From Sporodiniella umbellata (Eukaryota > Mucoromycota > Mucoromycetes > Mucorales > Rhizopodaceae): 64,000 nt of DNA. Numbering within the stretch: the first letter of the stretch is position 1; each line of letters begins with the position of its first letter. Positions 11,107 to 21,665 of the stretch are shown piece by piece. The stretch spans positions 124,001 through 188,000 of the forward strand of contig JAIXMR010000016.1 of assembly GCA_025677835.1 (NCBI GenBank). Reading direction: 5' to 3'. The translations under genes were made by a program, and so were the position numbers. The notes under the pieces are model-generated. The model was given only the letters and a program-made list of their open reading frames with translations, was not told the DNA's origin and did no database searches.

Positions 11107-12067
11107 ATGCCTAACATGAGCCGAAGAATCCACAATGAAATAAAAGACGTGAACGAAGATGACACGATATGTCTTCGTGTTCATGTGGTTAACGAAGATA
11201 ATTTACGTAAGCTTTGTTTCTATAATAAAAAAGAAAAGATACTCAACTTGTTTGCAGATCGATTGATTGGTTCTATTAACGGCCCAAGCGACTCTCCCTA
11301 TGCAAGTAAATAGAATATATATATATACATACCAAAAGAAAAGAGAAAAAAAAATTATGTGTGTTAACCTGTAGTTTTATACAAGATGGTACTTATCTGT
11401 TGGATATACAATTACATGTAAGTTAATCTTTTGATTGGAAAGAACTAATATTATATATAGGAAGATCATCCTTTTCACCCACCCAAGATTCAGTTTATCA
11501 CCAAAGTGTATCATCCCAATATCAGTTCGCAAACAGTAAATTCAGGGGAGAGAGAGAGAGAGAGAGAAGAACCATATAACTCAAGCTTATACATTAATGT
11601 ATTTTTTTTTTTCTTTTTTTTTTTTTCCTGGATCTGTTCTTGCCTGGTTAGGGTGCTATTTGTCTGGTAAGTTCTGTTTTTATATTTTTTTAAAGGAATA
11701 AAAAAAAAAAAGAACTCTTATTTGATTGTTATGATTATTCTTGCTTTCTATTTCTTTTTGTATGTCTCGCTCTTTTATCGTTTTTTTTTTTTTTTTTTTT
11801 TTTTTTTTTGGGTTGACCATAAAAAAAAAAAAGGATGTACTCAAAAGCCATTGGTCACCTGCGATGACATTGAGAATCACCATGATATCTATCCAATCCC
11901 TATTAGACTCACCTGTGCCTCAAGACCCTCAAGATGCCCAAGTTGCCAAACATTATTTGTCAGACCATGAAGGATTTGTAGAGGAAGCCCAAAGATGGAA
12001 CAGACAACATGCCAATGTCTCTATCAATGATTATATTCAAACTTTGGATAAAAAGAAACAGGAATAA
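11107..12067 (+). CDS. UBC1: Ubiquitin-conjugating enzyme E2, UBE2K/Ubc1-like, no UBA
   Basis: This is a class of E2 that passes ubiquitin from E1 to substrates or E3 through an active-site cysteine. There are six exons: 11107-11206, 11258-11305, 11386-11417, 11461-11535, 11652-11666 and 11834-12067, totalling 504 nt (167 residues). The core reads HPPKIQFITKVYHPNISSQT, then GAICLDVLKSHWSPAMTLR. HPN and the catalytic Cys are both present. PQDPQDAQVAKHYL matches the UBE2K/Ubc1 signature. Yeast Ubc1 and human UBE2K carry a C-terminal UBA domain. This protein stops after about residue 167 in a basic tail (DKKKQE), and I see no UBA-like exon downstream. Exon 5 is only 15 nt and encodes exactly GAICL. 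Other E2s of similar core length are possible, but these motifs favour this subfamily. Confidence 0.88.
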
Positions 12068-12285
12068 AGACATCCACAGAAAAAAAAAAAAAAGGAATTC
12101 AAAGACATAAAAGATGCACACAGCCTCTTGTATTTAAAAATGATTATAATTACGGTAGTATTGTTTTATATATGAATCTAGAAAGAGATATATTTGTGTA
12201 TAGGGTGTTTCAAACAGAGAAAGCAGGGGCTATGGATTTGTTTTGTTTTGTTTTTTTTTTTTTTTTTATAAATAGATATATATAG

Positions 12286-12316
<31 letters not shown>

Positions 12317-12364
12317 TGTGTATGTGGTGATAATGATGGATGATGATGACGATAATGAATCACT

Positions 12365-13640
12365 CTAAAGTTGAGGATCAAAAGCAAAATCTCTTCTGTT
12401 ATGATCATGATGGATGGGATGACCGAGATGTTTAAAATGGATGGCCCCGTTTTCTTTGGTGGCAGGCTTGATAAAGAGAGGGTTCTTACTGAACGAGAGA
12501 CGGATACCGCCTTTGACCGAGTTAGAAAGTGCATGACCCTGAAGAGCGTTTAAGGCCTGCGAGGCACAGACGACATCCTCAAATTCTACAAAGCACATGG
12601 GCCCTTGGGATTTGGTTCGGAAACACATACGGCGGTAACCCTTATGGGCTGTAAAGAGCGTACGGAGCTCTTCTTCAGAAGTATGGGCGGATAGGTTGCC
12701 TACATAGAGCGTGTTACATGGCGGGTTCTGATCGGCCGTGCGCTGGACAGAGAGTGAGCCCAGGCGGTGCATGTCAGAGGGAAGGTATGGGAGCGTATCT
12801 GCTTCGGTATCGTTCATGAAATTGGCTCGCATCGGGGAGCTGTTGGGTTGTGTAGAGAAATGAGAAGGAGCCAGTCCAAGACGTGAGATGAAGCCAAGAT
12901 CCTGATCAAACGAATGAGACCGGATGGCAAAAAGCGAGTCGCTAAAATGATGAGAAGGTAAGAGCGGCTCCGGGTACAAATCGCTTTTTAAGTCACCAAA
13001 AAGGTCGCTGGGCAAAGGTGAGAAGTCGTCATAGATTCCTCGTGATAGCTCTTTGCTTTCGCTGGCGGTAGGATGGATAGAGGAAGACACCATGTTGCTA
13101 TTTAATGTGGAAGAAGTAGAGGTGGAAACAGAACCTGCCGTGCCCAAAGTGCGTTTGATGTGTAAATTCTTCTTGGCCATCTCTGCTTTCAATACAGTGC
13201 CTTTGTCTTGATCGACTTTCTTACCGCTCAATACTTCGATAGACTCCAAAGCCTCTAACCGTGTTCTAAACCTGGCAAATCCAATCTAATGCCTTATGAA
13301 TATCTTGTTGGACCTCTCTTTTTTTTTTTTTTTTGCGACTTACCATCTGTTTTTTCCCTTGATTACTATTGCTAGGCATAACCTCGTCTTCTTGGTCTTT
13401 ACAATGCCATTTAAGAGAGGCAGCTTCAAAACCTGGACAAAAAGTAAACATATTTTGAAACTCTCTTTCTGCCATGTCTTCGGGAAAACCCACTACAAAT
13501 ATAGTAGTGACATCATCAAGCGACTGGACATTGGATGAAACCGAATGGCGGTGCTGAGGTGATGAAGAAAGCGGATGCACTCTTTGAATATCGTTGAAGC
13601 TGAATGAGTGCGAAAAGCCTGTAGATTCACTGATCATCAT
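12365..13640 (-). CDS. Two-RRM RNA-binding protein, Whi3/Nrd1(Scw1)-like
   Basis: The start is at 13640 ([15 protein letters not shown]) and the stop at 12365, with one intron at 13286-13343. An N-terminal RRM begins at [20 protein letters not shown] and continues across the intron into IGFARF. A Ser/Pro-rich, probably disordered linker follows. A C-terminal RRM has RNP2-like NTLYVGNL and RNP1-like [11 protein letters not shown], then [13 protein letters not shown]. The C-terminal RRM closely matches the RRM of yeast Whi3, S. pombe Scw1/Nrd1 and animal RBPMS. Those proteins bind mRNAs that control cell cycle, wall integrity or differentiation. The upstream spacer is nearly 3 kb, unusually long here, which suggests elaborate transcriptional control. 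It is convergent with the E2 gene. Confidence 0.85.
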
Positions 13641-13908
13641 TGACAGAAAAGTAAGGGGGAGGGAAACAAAAAAAAGACAAATAAAGAAAAATAAAAGTCT
13701 AAGGGGGTGTGTTTATAGGTTGTGTATATATGTGTATATGCTTTTGATGTGATTTTTTAAAAAAAAAAAAAAAAAATGAATAATAAAAGAAAGAAAAAAA
13801 AAGGGGGGGGAGAGAAATAAAAATGAAAAAGGCTTGCTATTTTACTTTTTTTTTTTTTTTGAACTTTTGTGTATACAAAAGAAATGAAAAAGAAACACTG
13901 TTTGGAAA

Positions 13909-13943
<35 letters not shown>

Positions 13944-14249
13944 AAGAAAATGAAAGGGCGCGCGCTCAAGAAAAAAAAAAAAGAGATTGCTGATGGGAAT
14001 TTCTTACTTTCCCAAATATGACTCGAGTAAATTACTATATTTAGAAGAGGAATAAAAATTCAAGTTGAAAAGTAAAGAAGCGGTCAGGGTAAGCCAATGA
14101 AACTGTCTTTAGACCGACAGAACTTTTTAGAGTGGTTTTGAAAGAGAAACAAAAGTGTTCTAAAAGGATAAATGAAAGAAAGAAACAGAAAAAAAAAAAA
14201 AAACGCCCATAAAACACAGATGTGTGCATACAAGAAAAGCACGTTCCTA

Positions 14250-14289
14250 TTGTCATGGAAACCAGATTTTATTGCCATGGAAACCAGAT
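14250..14289 (+). repeat. Two X-box-like elements 22 bp apart
   Basis: TTGTCATGGAAACCAGAT (14250-14267) is followed by TTGCCATGGAAACCAGAT (14272-14289), differing at one position. TTGCCATGGAAAC resembles the RFX X-box (GTTGCCATGGMAAC). The spacing is close to two helical turns. A related GTTACCATGGAAAT occurs at 47737. Regulation by an RFX-type factor is inference. Confidence 0.45.
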
Positions 14290-14595
14290 GTTTTGTGGCT
14301 CAAGTGATCTTTTTGTCTGTCAATACACACACGCATACATACCTTTTTAAAGTGGACATTCAAGGTCTCAAAAAGACGGATGAGCTATTTGTACCGTCTC
14401 TGTATAAAAAAGAACCAATGCAAGTAACTCAGGACAATTAAAACATTCAGCCAATCAAAAGGTGTTTTCGGGTATCAAACGAGGGGGAAGTTGTTCATAA
14501 AGAGATCTTCTGAAGTTGTACCTTTTTTGTGTATTGTGTGCATGTATGTGTTCTTTATTGTTCTCATACATAAAAAAAATCCCTTGCCTTGCTTG

Positions 14596-14690
14596 GATTC
14601 CTTAACTTTAGATTCCTTATCTTTTTCTTGGAATCTTTTGGATTCCTCAACTATGGATTCCTTGCCTTAAATTCCTTATCATAGATTCCT
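14596..14690. repeat. Phased GATTCC repeat, about 15-bp period
   Basis: GATTCC or ATTCC units begin near 14596, 14611, 14641, 14656, 14670 and 14684, mostly 14-15 bp apart, with one inverted GGAATC near 14630 filling the gap. Further GGAATC and GATTC copies follow at 14706-14720. The units are imperfect (GATTCCTTA with variable tails). It is either an eroded minisatellite or a binding-site cluster. Confidence 0.6.
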
Positions 14691-16567
14691 AATTTTTTTT
14701 TTTTATGGAATCGTTGATTCTTCTTGACAAAAAAAAAAGAAAGAAAGAAGTGTATTTAAAGAGAGTTACAACAGCCATGGATAGAAGCACGGTCGGTTTT
14801 TATCTCCTGAAAGACTGTTTGTCATTTATGTTGTGCCTTTCCCCCTTTTTTTTTAAAAAAAAAAATATAATAAAAATCAAAAGAGGTACGTGTTGTGGCA
14901 AGCGATGCTATTTAATTGCTCCAGTGTAACCATGCTGCATACAAATCATTCATGTTTATGTCATGACAAGCTGAAACGCAAATCCTTGCACTAAAAAGAC
15001 AAATAGCCAGAATGTCTCGAGTACTTTTATTTTTGTGATTCGGCTCAGCTTTTGATATACAAGTATAAACAGGGCTTAATATCAACGTAGGACTATTCTA
15101 CTTATATGTATATAGAGAGAGAGACAGAGAGAGGATGGCATTTTTTTTAATGTCCTCTGTAATAATATCACTTATATGAAAGGTCTCCATGATGGCTATA
15201 GCCTTAGTTATCAGATCTATTGTGGTACGGTATTAAGGAAAATCTTTTACACTCTTTATAAAAAAAAAAGGGGGGGCAAACAAAGCTGTTGGGTCATTGC
15301 AACGTATCTGATGATAATGACTGTTCTTTACACAGCTGTCAAATAACTTTCTATAGAAACGGAATGACTCAGTGAAAACAGATCGGTAGTTCAATTACCC
15401 ATTGGCTTCAGTGCTATCCATACGAAAGCCCCCGTTTCTCCTCTCTCTTTTGTTTCAACCGTTCTTTAGAAAAAGGAACAAAAGGTCTTTTTGTTTTCCT
15501 ACAGAAAGAGCCATTGTAAACCTTGTGTACAGAAATCAGATTTTAGGAAGCGAGAAAGGAGCGGGGGCGGGAAAGATCTGAATTTTTTTTATGTTTTCTG
15601 AAAAGTACGTGAGAGTATACCAATAGGAACCCTGATGTGAAAAAGACCATATCAAGAATCCATTCCCAAAAGAGAAAAAAAAAAAAAAAAAAAAAAAGAA
15701 AAAAAGCTAAGCCATATACATCCTGCGTCTGTTTGTTTGTCAAGACCCACTTGAACAAACACATACGGAATCGTTGCCAAAAAACAAAACAAAAAAAAAA
15801 GGAATGGAGAGTCAAGCTGTCATAAAAAATATACAAGTAAAAAACGTGTCTACTTTTACCCTTGGTTACTCACACGCTGCATTTGTTTCGCTCTCCGCTT
15901 ATTCTATATTTTCTCCACCTTTTTGTCTATCTCAATGTGGAGAAACAACGTCCAATGTGGAGAAATGATCGATGCTTGTTAAGATTTTGGAAACCACCGA
16001 AAAAAGAAAAAAAGAAAAATAGAGAGAGAGTAAGCTTAGAATGTGTTTGAACCAAAAACCGATGCTTTGAAAAACAAGTTAAAAACAGGAAAAAGCTTGT
16101 ATTTTTTTGAAAGAAAAAAATTATAGCCTAAAAAAAAAATAAGGGATCTCAAGGATAACCCTGTAAGTCCCCTTTTTTTTTGGTTATTATCTAATCAAAG
16201 GGAAAACAGAATTTCACCAGGTCTTGATTGGCGGGATTTCTCTTTTTTTTTTTTTTTTTTTCCCAAAAGTAAAGGTGAATGACCCATCGTAAAAAGAAAA
16301 AAATCTCACGCACTTTACCTTAATACTACAAAACAAAATGGAAGGAAAGTAATAGTACTTTTTTTTTTTTTTTGGTTATCGGCTGTTTTTAAACAGGCTA
16401 GCTTTACTATGTCTATCTTATGTAAAAGCGGTTTGGCTGTGTTTTCTTTTAAGCTTAGAGTAACGTCAACTCAAAAAAAAAAAAAAAATACATAAGTAGT
16501 GGCGTGTTTAATTTTTTTTTTCTTTTTTTATTTCTTCCCTCTTTTTTATTATTCCCTATAAACTCCA

Positions 16568-17603
16568 ATGATTACTGATATTAACAACGTGCCTATTGAC
16601 CAAGCATTAAAAGAACAAGGTTATGTGATTGTTGATAACCTGATCCCTGAAGATCAATTTATCAAACTTCGTGAGGCCTGTGAACGTGTGGTGGACAAGG
16701 CTAGAAAGGGCGAATGGGAACACAGGTAAAGCGCATAGAGAGACACATGTAATGGCGGATACCAACACATGCGATAGACGTCTTGTCGGTACCCAATTTC
16801 CTCCTTGGACCGAAGGAACGGATGTCTGGGGTATCCAACATCTGCTTCACCCTAAGCTAAACGAACGTGCTTTTGCTGAATGGTATGGCTCTCCTAAACT
16901 TTTAGAGTCTGTGCAACAATTGTTAGGTGTCAAACATGATGAGCTTCAATTTGGTAATAGAAACCCCACATCCGTTGTAACACACACACACGCCTGACTT
17001 TGATTAGAATTATTCAATTTGTTAATCAACCCCCAGGAATCTGATTTTGATCTTACTTGGCACAGAGATTCTGTCCCTGCTGAAACCTTGCCTGAGGACG
17101 AAGAAGAAAAGTTGAAGATCCCTCATTATGGTACCCAATGGAATACGTAAGTTTTTCGTCTACGCATACAGTAGCTTATACGTCTATCTAGTGCTCTCTA
17201 CGACGATGGCTGTCTTTATGTCGTACCCAACTCTCACCGTCGTGTCCGTACGCCTGAAGAGCGTCGGGTAACCATTGAAGATCCCAAGAGCCATCAAATG
17301 CCTGGTCAATTAAAGGTAGAACTCAAGGCTGGTCAAACTGTGTTCTACGACAACAACATCCTTCATCGCGCTTCTTACGTCTCTTCTCAACAGAGAGCCA
17401 CCCTCCATGCTTCCATGGGTACCATCGAAGGTGGTCATCACCGTGCTACTTGCATTCTTCAACACGATCTACGTTGGATGGAAACAGAAGAATTCAAGAG
17501 CTCTTTGACAGAGTCTCTGGATATTCCTTACAAAAACTTGATCAAAATGTCTCGCGATGCTGGTATTCAGCAACTCTATGTTCCCCCCATTCACGATAAA
17601 TAA
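16568..17603 (+). CDS. Phytanoyl-CoA dioxygenase (PhyH) family protein
   Basis: This is a predicted Fe(II)/2-oxoglutarate-dependent oxygenase. There are four exons: 16568-16725, 16778-16953, 17008-17146 and 17192-17603, summing to 885 nt (294 residues). The N-terminus ALKEQGYVIVDNLIPEDQF is the typical PhyH entry strand. The metal site is visible as HxD in DLTWHRDSV and the distal His in NNILHRASYVSS. An Arg in QRATLHASMG is placed to bind 2-oxoglutarate. The fungal PhyH family is broad (hydroxylation of lipids, secondary metabolites or unknown compounds), so the substrate cannot be given. There is no N-terminal targeting peptide or peroxisomal C-terminal tripeptide (it ends HDK), so a cytosolic location is likely. 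Neighbours give no pathway hint. Confidence 0.85.
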
Positions 17604-17732
17604 ATTAGCTAGCATTTTTATTTTAAAAAAACAAAAAAAAAACAAAAACTCGGCGGTGCTTTAAAAAGTCATAGAGTGTCCCAATCATGCTTTTTTTTTT
17701 TTTTTTTTTTTTTTCGTTTTTAAAAAAACACG

Positions 17733-18910
17733 ATGGATTCGGACGAAGAAGATCTAAATACTGTGACTCAAAGTTACCAAAAGGATGCCAAAGTAGGTGA
17801 AGGTACCTATGCTGTGGTCTATCGAGGTAAGAATAAACTGTACATAGAGCAAAGTCTGTATATCAATTCGTCCTTAGGTACCGAACGAAACACAGGAAGA
17901 ACCGTAGCTATCAAAAAAATCAAAATGGGTCAATTCAAAGACGGTTTGGATCTAACAGCGATTCGTGAAGTAAAATATCTTCAAGAATTAAAACATCCCA
18001 ATGTGATTGAGGTAAACACAAGACAAAAAACAAAAACCTTTTAATCACCCAACCCTAGCTGATTGACGTCTATTCTCAAAAAACCAACTTGAATCTCGTG
18101 TTAGAATTTCTGGATTCCGATCTTGAACAACTCATTAAAGACAGAAGTGTTTTCATTATGCCTGCAGACATCAAGAGTTGGATGTTGATGATGCTGAGAG
18201 GACTGGATCATTGTCACCGACATTTTATTTTACACAGAGTACGTTATCTATCGATGGATGGGTTAGATTGATGTATTCCTGTTTAGGATATGAAGCCCAA
18301 CAATTTGCTGATAAGTAAAGACGGCACTTTGAAGATTGCCGATTTCGGTTTGGCCCGCGATTGGGGAGACCCCAGCAAACAGATGACCTCGCAAGTTGTC
18401 ACACGCTGGTATCGTTCTCCCGAGTTATTGTTTGGCGCGAAAGAGTACTCGTATGCGGTAGATATCTGGGCAGTAGGCTGTATCTTTGCAGAGCTCATGC
18501 TGAGAACCCCGTTCGTGGCAGGCGAGTCCGATATGGATCAATTAACCAATATTTTTCGCGCCCTGGGTACACCGAGTGAGATGGATTGGCCCGGCATGAA
18601 TGCCTTGCCTGACTATATTCAATTCAAGCCGTTTCCTAAAGTACCCTTGCGTCAATATTTCACAGCGGCGGGTGTAGATGCCCTTAGTTTGCTGGAGCAA
18701 ATGTTGGTCTTTGATCCCAACAAACGATGGACGGCAGAAGAGTGTCTGGGTCACTCTTATTTTAAAAACACTCCGTTGCCCACTCCTTCAGAAAAACTGC
18801 CCAAGGTAGAATCTTCCTTTGCTAACAATGACCCGTTAAGAAAAAGAAAAATGGACAATGGTGACCATGGAGACATCAAAAAACCACGTAAACTGAACTT
18901 TGATAAATAA
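17733..18910 (+). CDS. CDK7: Cyclin-dependent kinase 7 (Kin28/Mcs6)
   Basis: This is the catalytic kinase of TFIIH/CAK, which phosphorylates the RNA polymerase II CTD and, in many species, CDK T-loops. There are four exons: 17733-17826, 17878-18011, 18059-18238 and 18287-18910, totalling 1032 nt (343 residues). The glycine loop is GEGTYAVVYRG, the ATP lysine lies in TVAIKKIKMGQF, and the cyclin-facing helix is LTAIREVKYLQELKHPN. The catalytic loop is ILHRDMKPNNLL, followed by DFGLARDWG and an activation segment KQMTSQVVTRWYRSPELLFG with the T-loop Thr in place. GTPSEMDWPGM and PDYIQFKPFP are CDK7-like. A basic C-terminal tail (RKRKMDNGD, KKPRKLN) looks like a nuclear signal. About 24 T precede the start codon. 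Confidence 0.93.
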
Positions 18911-19094
18911 TACGTTCGAATCCAACAAAACCACATCCCCCCTTTTTTTTTTCTTCTTTTCTCACTCTACACACGCTTATATATACACCTATCTATCGAA
19001 ACACATACCTATTGAAACCAAAAAAAAAAAAAAAAAGCTTTAAAGAGCTGAAAACTTTATTATTTCCAAAAAAAAAAAAAAAAAAAAGAGATGC

Positions 19095-21406
19095 TTATTT
19101 GCCACCCAACCAACTTGAGGATAAAGTGACAGAAGGTATATCACTACTTGAACTATTCACATTATCAGAAGAGGCGACGATCATAGAACGAATAGGAGCA
19201 GGTTCATCCAGACGATGAAAACTACGTTTGGAACGTACGATGGGCAATGCAGGGGAGAGTTTTTGCTGTCTATAGTTTCTTCGATGGGAGCGTAAGGGAT
19301 CCTCTTTTGGATGACTACTTCTGACGAGGGTGTGTTCATCCTCATCCAAGAAATGAACGGTATTATTGCTACTCCTGTAGAACACGGTTGTCAACCAGGA
19401 CAAGGGTGAAGAAGACGGAGTCGCTCTGGCCTTTCGTTTGTGGATCCTTTTCTGTACAATCTCTTCTTCCACCCGTAATTCGTTTTCTTCCACTTTCTGT
19501 ACATAGGCCATCTGGAGTTCGTTGATTGTCTGCTTGAGCGATCCCAGTTCTTGCAGAGCGTCCTTGAGTGCCTGTAGAAAGGAAAAGAAGGAAAATAGAT
19601 GAGGGTCATCCTCTTCCCTCAACCAAAGAAAATGAGTCTCGAGTGCCCCGATATCCCCCATGATGTTCTCAATCACTGCATTGCTCATACGGCTGATTTC
19701 CACAATATCAAAGGTTCGCTTCAATCGTCGGTTCAAAACGATCAAATTGGTGTCTTGAAATCGATTCAGGATCTGCCGTATTTGATCTTGTAAGAATACA
19801 AAGGGATACTTGATCTCTTCAGGAGATTGGCTACGTTCAGGCACCTATCGTTTTTTTTTTTTTTTTTTTAAAAAAAAAAGGGATTACTATTTCATTGGAG
19901 GCTTTGCTCTGTTTTACGTTTTCAGTTAAACTATCCACCTCTTCTTCTTCTTCCTCAGCCGGTTCACCTTTGTTTTTCATATAATAATGATAATGATGAT
20001 GAACTACCGGACTACCAGCTCCTGTTGTAGGCATAGAGGAGGAAACCGTAGGTAAAGGAGGCAGGGCTGCTCTGGAACGTGTCGTTGGACGGCCGCTTTC
20101 TTTACAATGGATCGATTCAGCTCGTTTTTTTTCTTTCTGCAGACTATTTTTGGGCGATTTGCGTTGGATCTTTTGTTGGAGACTGTCGATTTCCTGTCTG
20201 GCATCCGACAGTTGTTCTTGATAGTTGATGATATCAGACTTGAGCCGGTTGTTGGTCGATGAGATGTCATGTATATACGTGGTCAGGCTATGAGAATCGT
20301 CGGAAGGCTGGGGTGTCATCTGAGGTGGATCTGTAAGTAATAAGATTTTAAGGTGTGTGTCTGTGTTTACCTTGGTAGGCGTGTGGTGACTATTGTACAA
20401 GGATTCTAAATAAATAACTCAATAATTTCCTTTTTTTTTTTTTTCAAAAAAAAAAGAGTAGCAAGGTTCTACCGTATTTCATTTTTAGTTTCTTGATCTT
20501 GGATTCTAACAGTAGCTCGTTTTTACGACAAATGGCTAATTCTTGATAGGTATCTTCAAGCTACAGATTCTGATTCAGCAACAGCCACTTATTTGAAGCC
20601 TCTTTTTTTTTTTTTGGATGTACCTTTGTAGAGAGTGTCTCCTCCCTAGCTTCGGATTGGCGTACCATGAATTTGAACACCCGCAGTTTTTCAAGCTCAT
20701 TGTTTTTAGACTGGAGTTCTCCTGTCAACTGCTGACACCTCTCGCCTGTGAATTCCAAATCGGATAGAGTATTATCGAGTGTCTTATGGGTAGGGATGAG
20801 TTGAGAGCGGTTTGTGTGTATATGAGAGTACCTTTTGCTTCTTTTGCTGCTTACGTAGCCACTGTTTTTTTTCAGCCATCAGCTCTTCTTTGGATGTCTC
20901 TGCTTGGTCCAGTGACTGTTCCAACGCACGAATCTTTTGGTTGCATTCTTCCAGCTATTCTCGTACATGTAGATATACATTGGCTGTCAATTATAGGTGT
21001 AAAAGATATCGATAGGCCATAGCTGTCTATCTCACCTACCTGTTGTGTCAATTTGGCGGTACGTTGACTGGATTCTGTCACATAATCCTCATGTTTGATC
21101 AATAAACTCTGACCGATTTCTGTTGAAAAAGAACCCCCCCTGGGTTGATTAAATTTCCGAAATTCCACTCTCTTTTCCATGGATGTTTTTACCTGCAGCC
21201 AGTCGAGTATCGCCTTCCAACTTTTTGATGGTTTTGTTGTACTCTTCCAGAGCCTCACAATCTCTTTTTTCACAACAGGCGCACGTATCGTATACGTGAT
21301 GGCTTCTGGAAGAGCCAGGAGTGCCGATGAATTCGCGTTCGAAAAGTCTGGTTGGGGAAAGAGATTCCGTGTTGAAGGTTGAATTAGGAAATGGTTTACG
21401 TTTCAT
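19095..21406 (-). CDS. Coiled-coil protein with N-terminal Cys cluster, paralogue A
   Basis: The start at 21406 gives MKRKPFPNSTFNTESLSP. Residues around 43-50 carry a small Cys cluster, CACCEKRDC, followed by a helix ending RLAAG at the first intron. Later exons (EIGQSLLIKHEDY; LEECNQKIRALEQ; ERCQQLTGELQSKNNELEKL; LEDTYQELAICRKNELLLES; DIINYQEQLSDARQEIDSLQ) form long coiled coils. A Ser/Pro and His-rich linker (VVHHHYHYYMKN), an acidic run EEEEEEVD, and a C-terminal helical domain (IVLNRRLKRTFDIVEISRMSN) with a basic Ser-rich tail follow. The stop is at 19095. It has seven or more exons with some boundaries uncertain. I know no named family. A cytoskeletal or spindle-pole scaffold is only a guess from architecture. 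A shorter paralogue lies at 53002-54308. Confidence 0.7.
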
Positions 21407-21665
21407 GTTTCTCGTTAATGATTAAATGACACTTGAAAGCATAATCTTTAAACTTTTTGGGCTTTGTTTTCTTTTTTCTTTTTGGTTTTTTGTTTTGGTG
21501 GTTTTTCTTTAATAGACCAAAGAACAAAAGAAAAAAAGAAAAAAAAAAGAAAAAGGAAAAAAAAAAAAAAAAAAAAAAAAAAAAGCCAGACTTTAAAAAG
21601 GCGGGGCACCTGCCCAAAAAGGAAAGCCACATCTTTAGCATGACCTTTGTGTTACTTGTTTATTG

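Larger units (their letters stand above)
13641..16567. other. Long divergent intergenic region with short repeats
   Basis: No gene is recognisable in 2.9 kb between the start of the RRM gene (-) and that of the PhyH gene (+). It contains long A- and T-runs (13914-13940, 15669-15687, 16243-16261), an 18-bp element repeated twice at 14250-14289, a set of GATTCC units at 14596-14690, a repeated 13-mer CAATGTGGAGAAA near 15932 and 15951, and CCAAT-type sequences (around 14451). Open frames of 60-90 codons are low-complexity Lys, Phe or Ser runs and were not accepted. It most likely holds two promoters, perhaps with a non-coding transcript that cannot be seen from sequence alone. Confidence 0.5.

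Noticed and set aside
15375..15420. Possible tRNA T-arm (GGTAGTTCAATTACC)
   Set aside because: Only a 4-bp stem forms, and no D-arm, anticodon arm or acceptor stem can be found around it.
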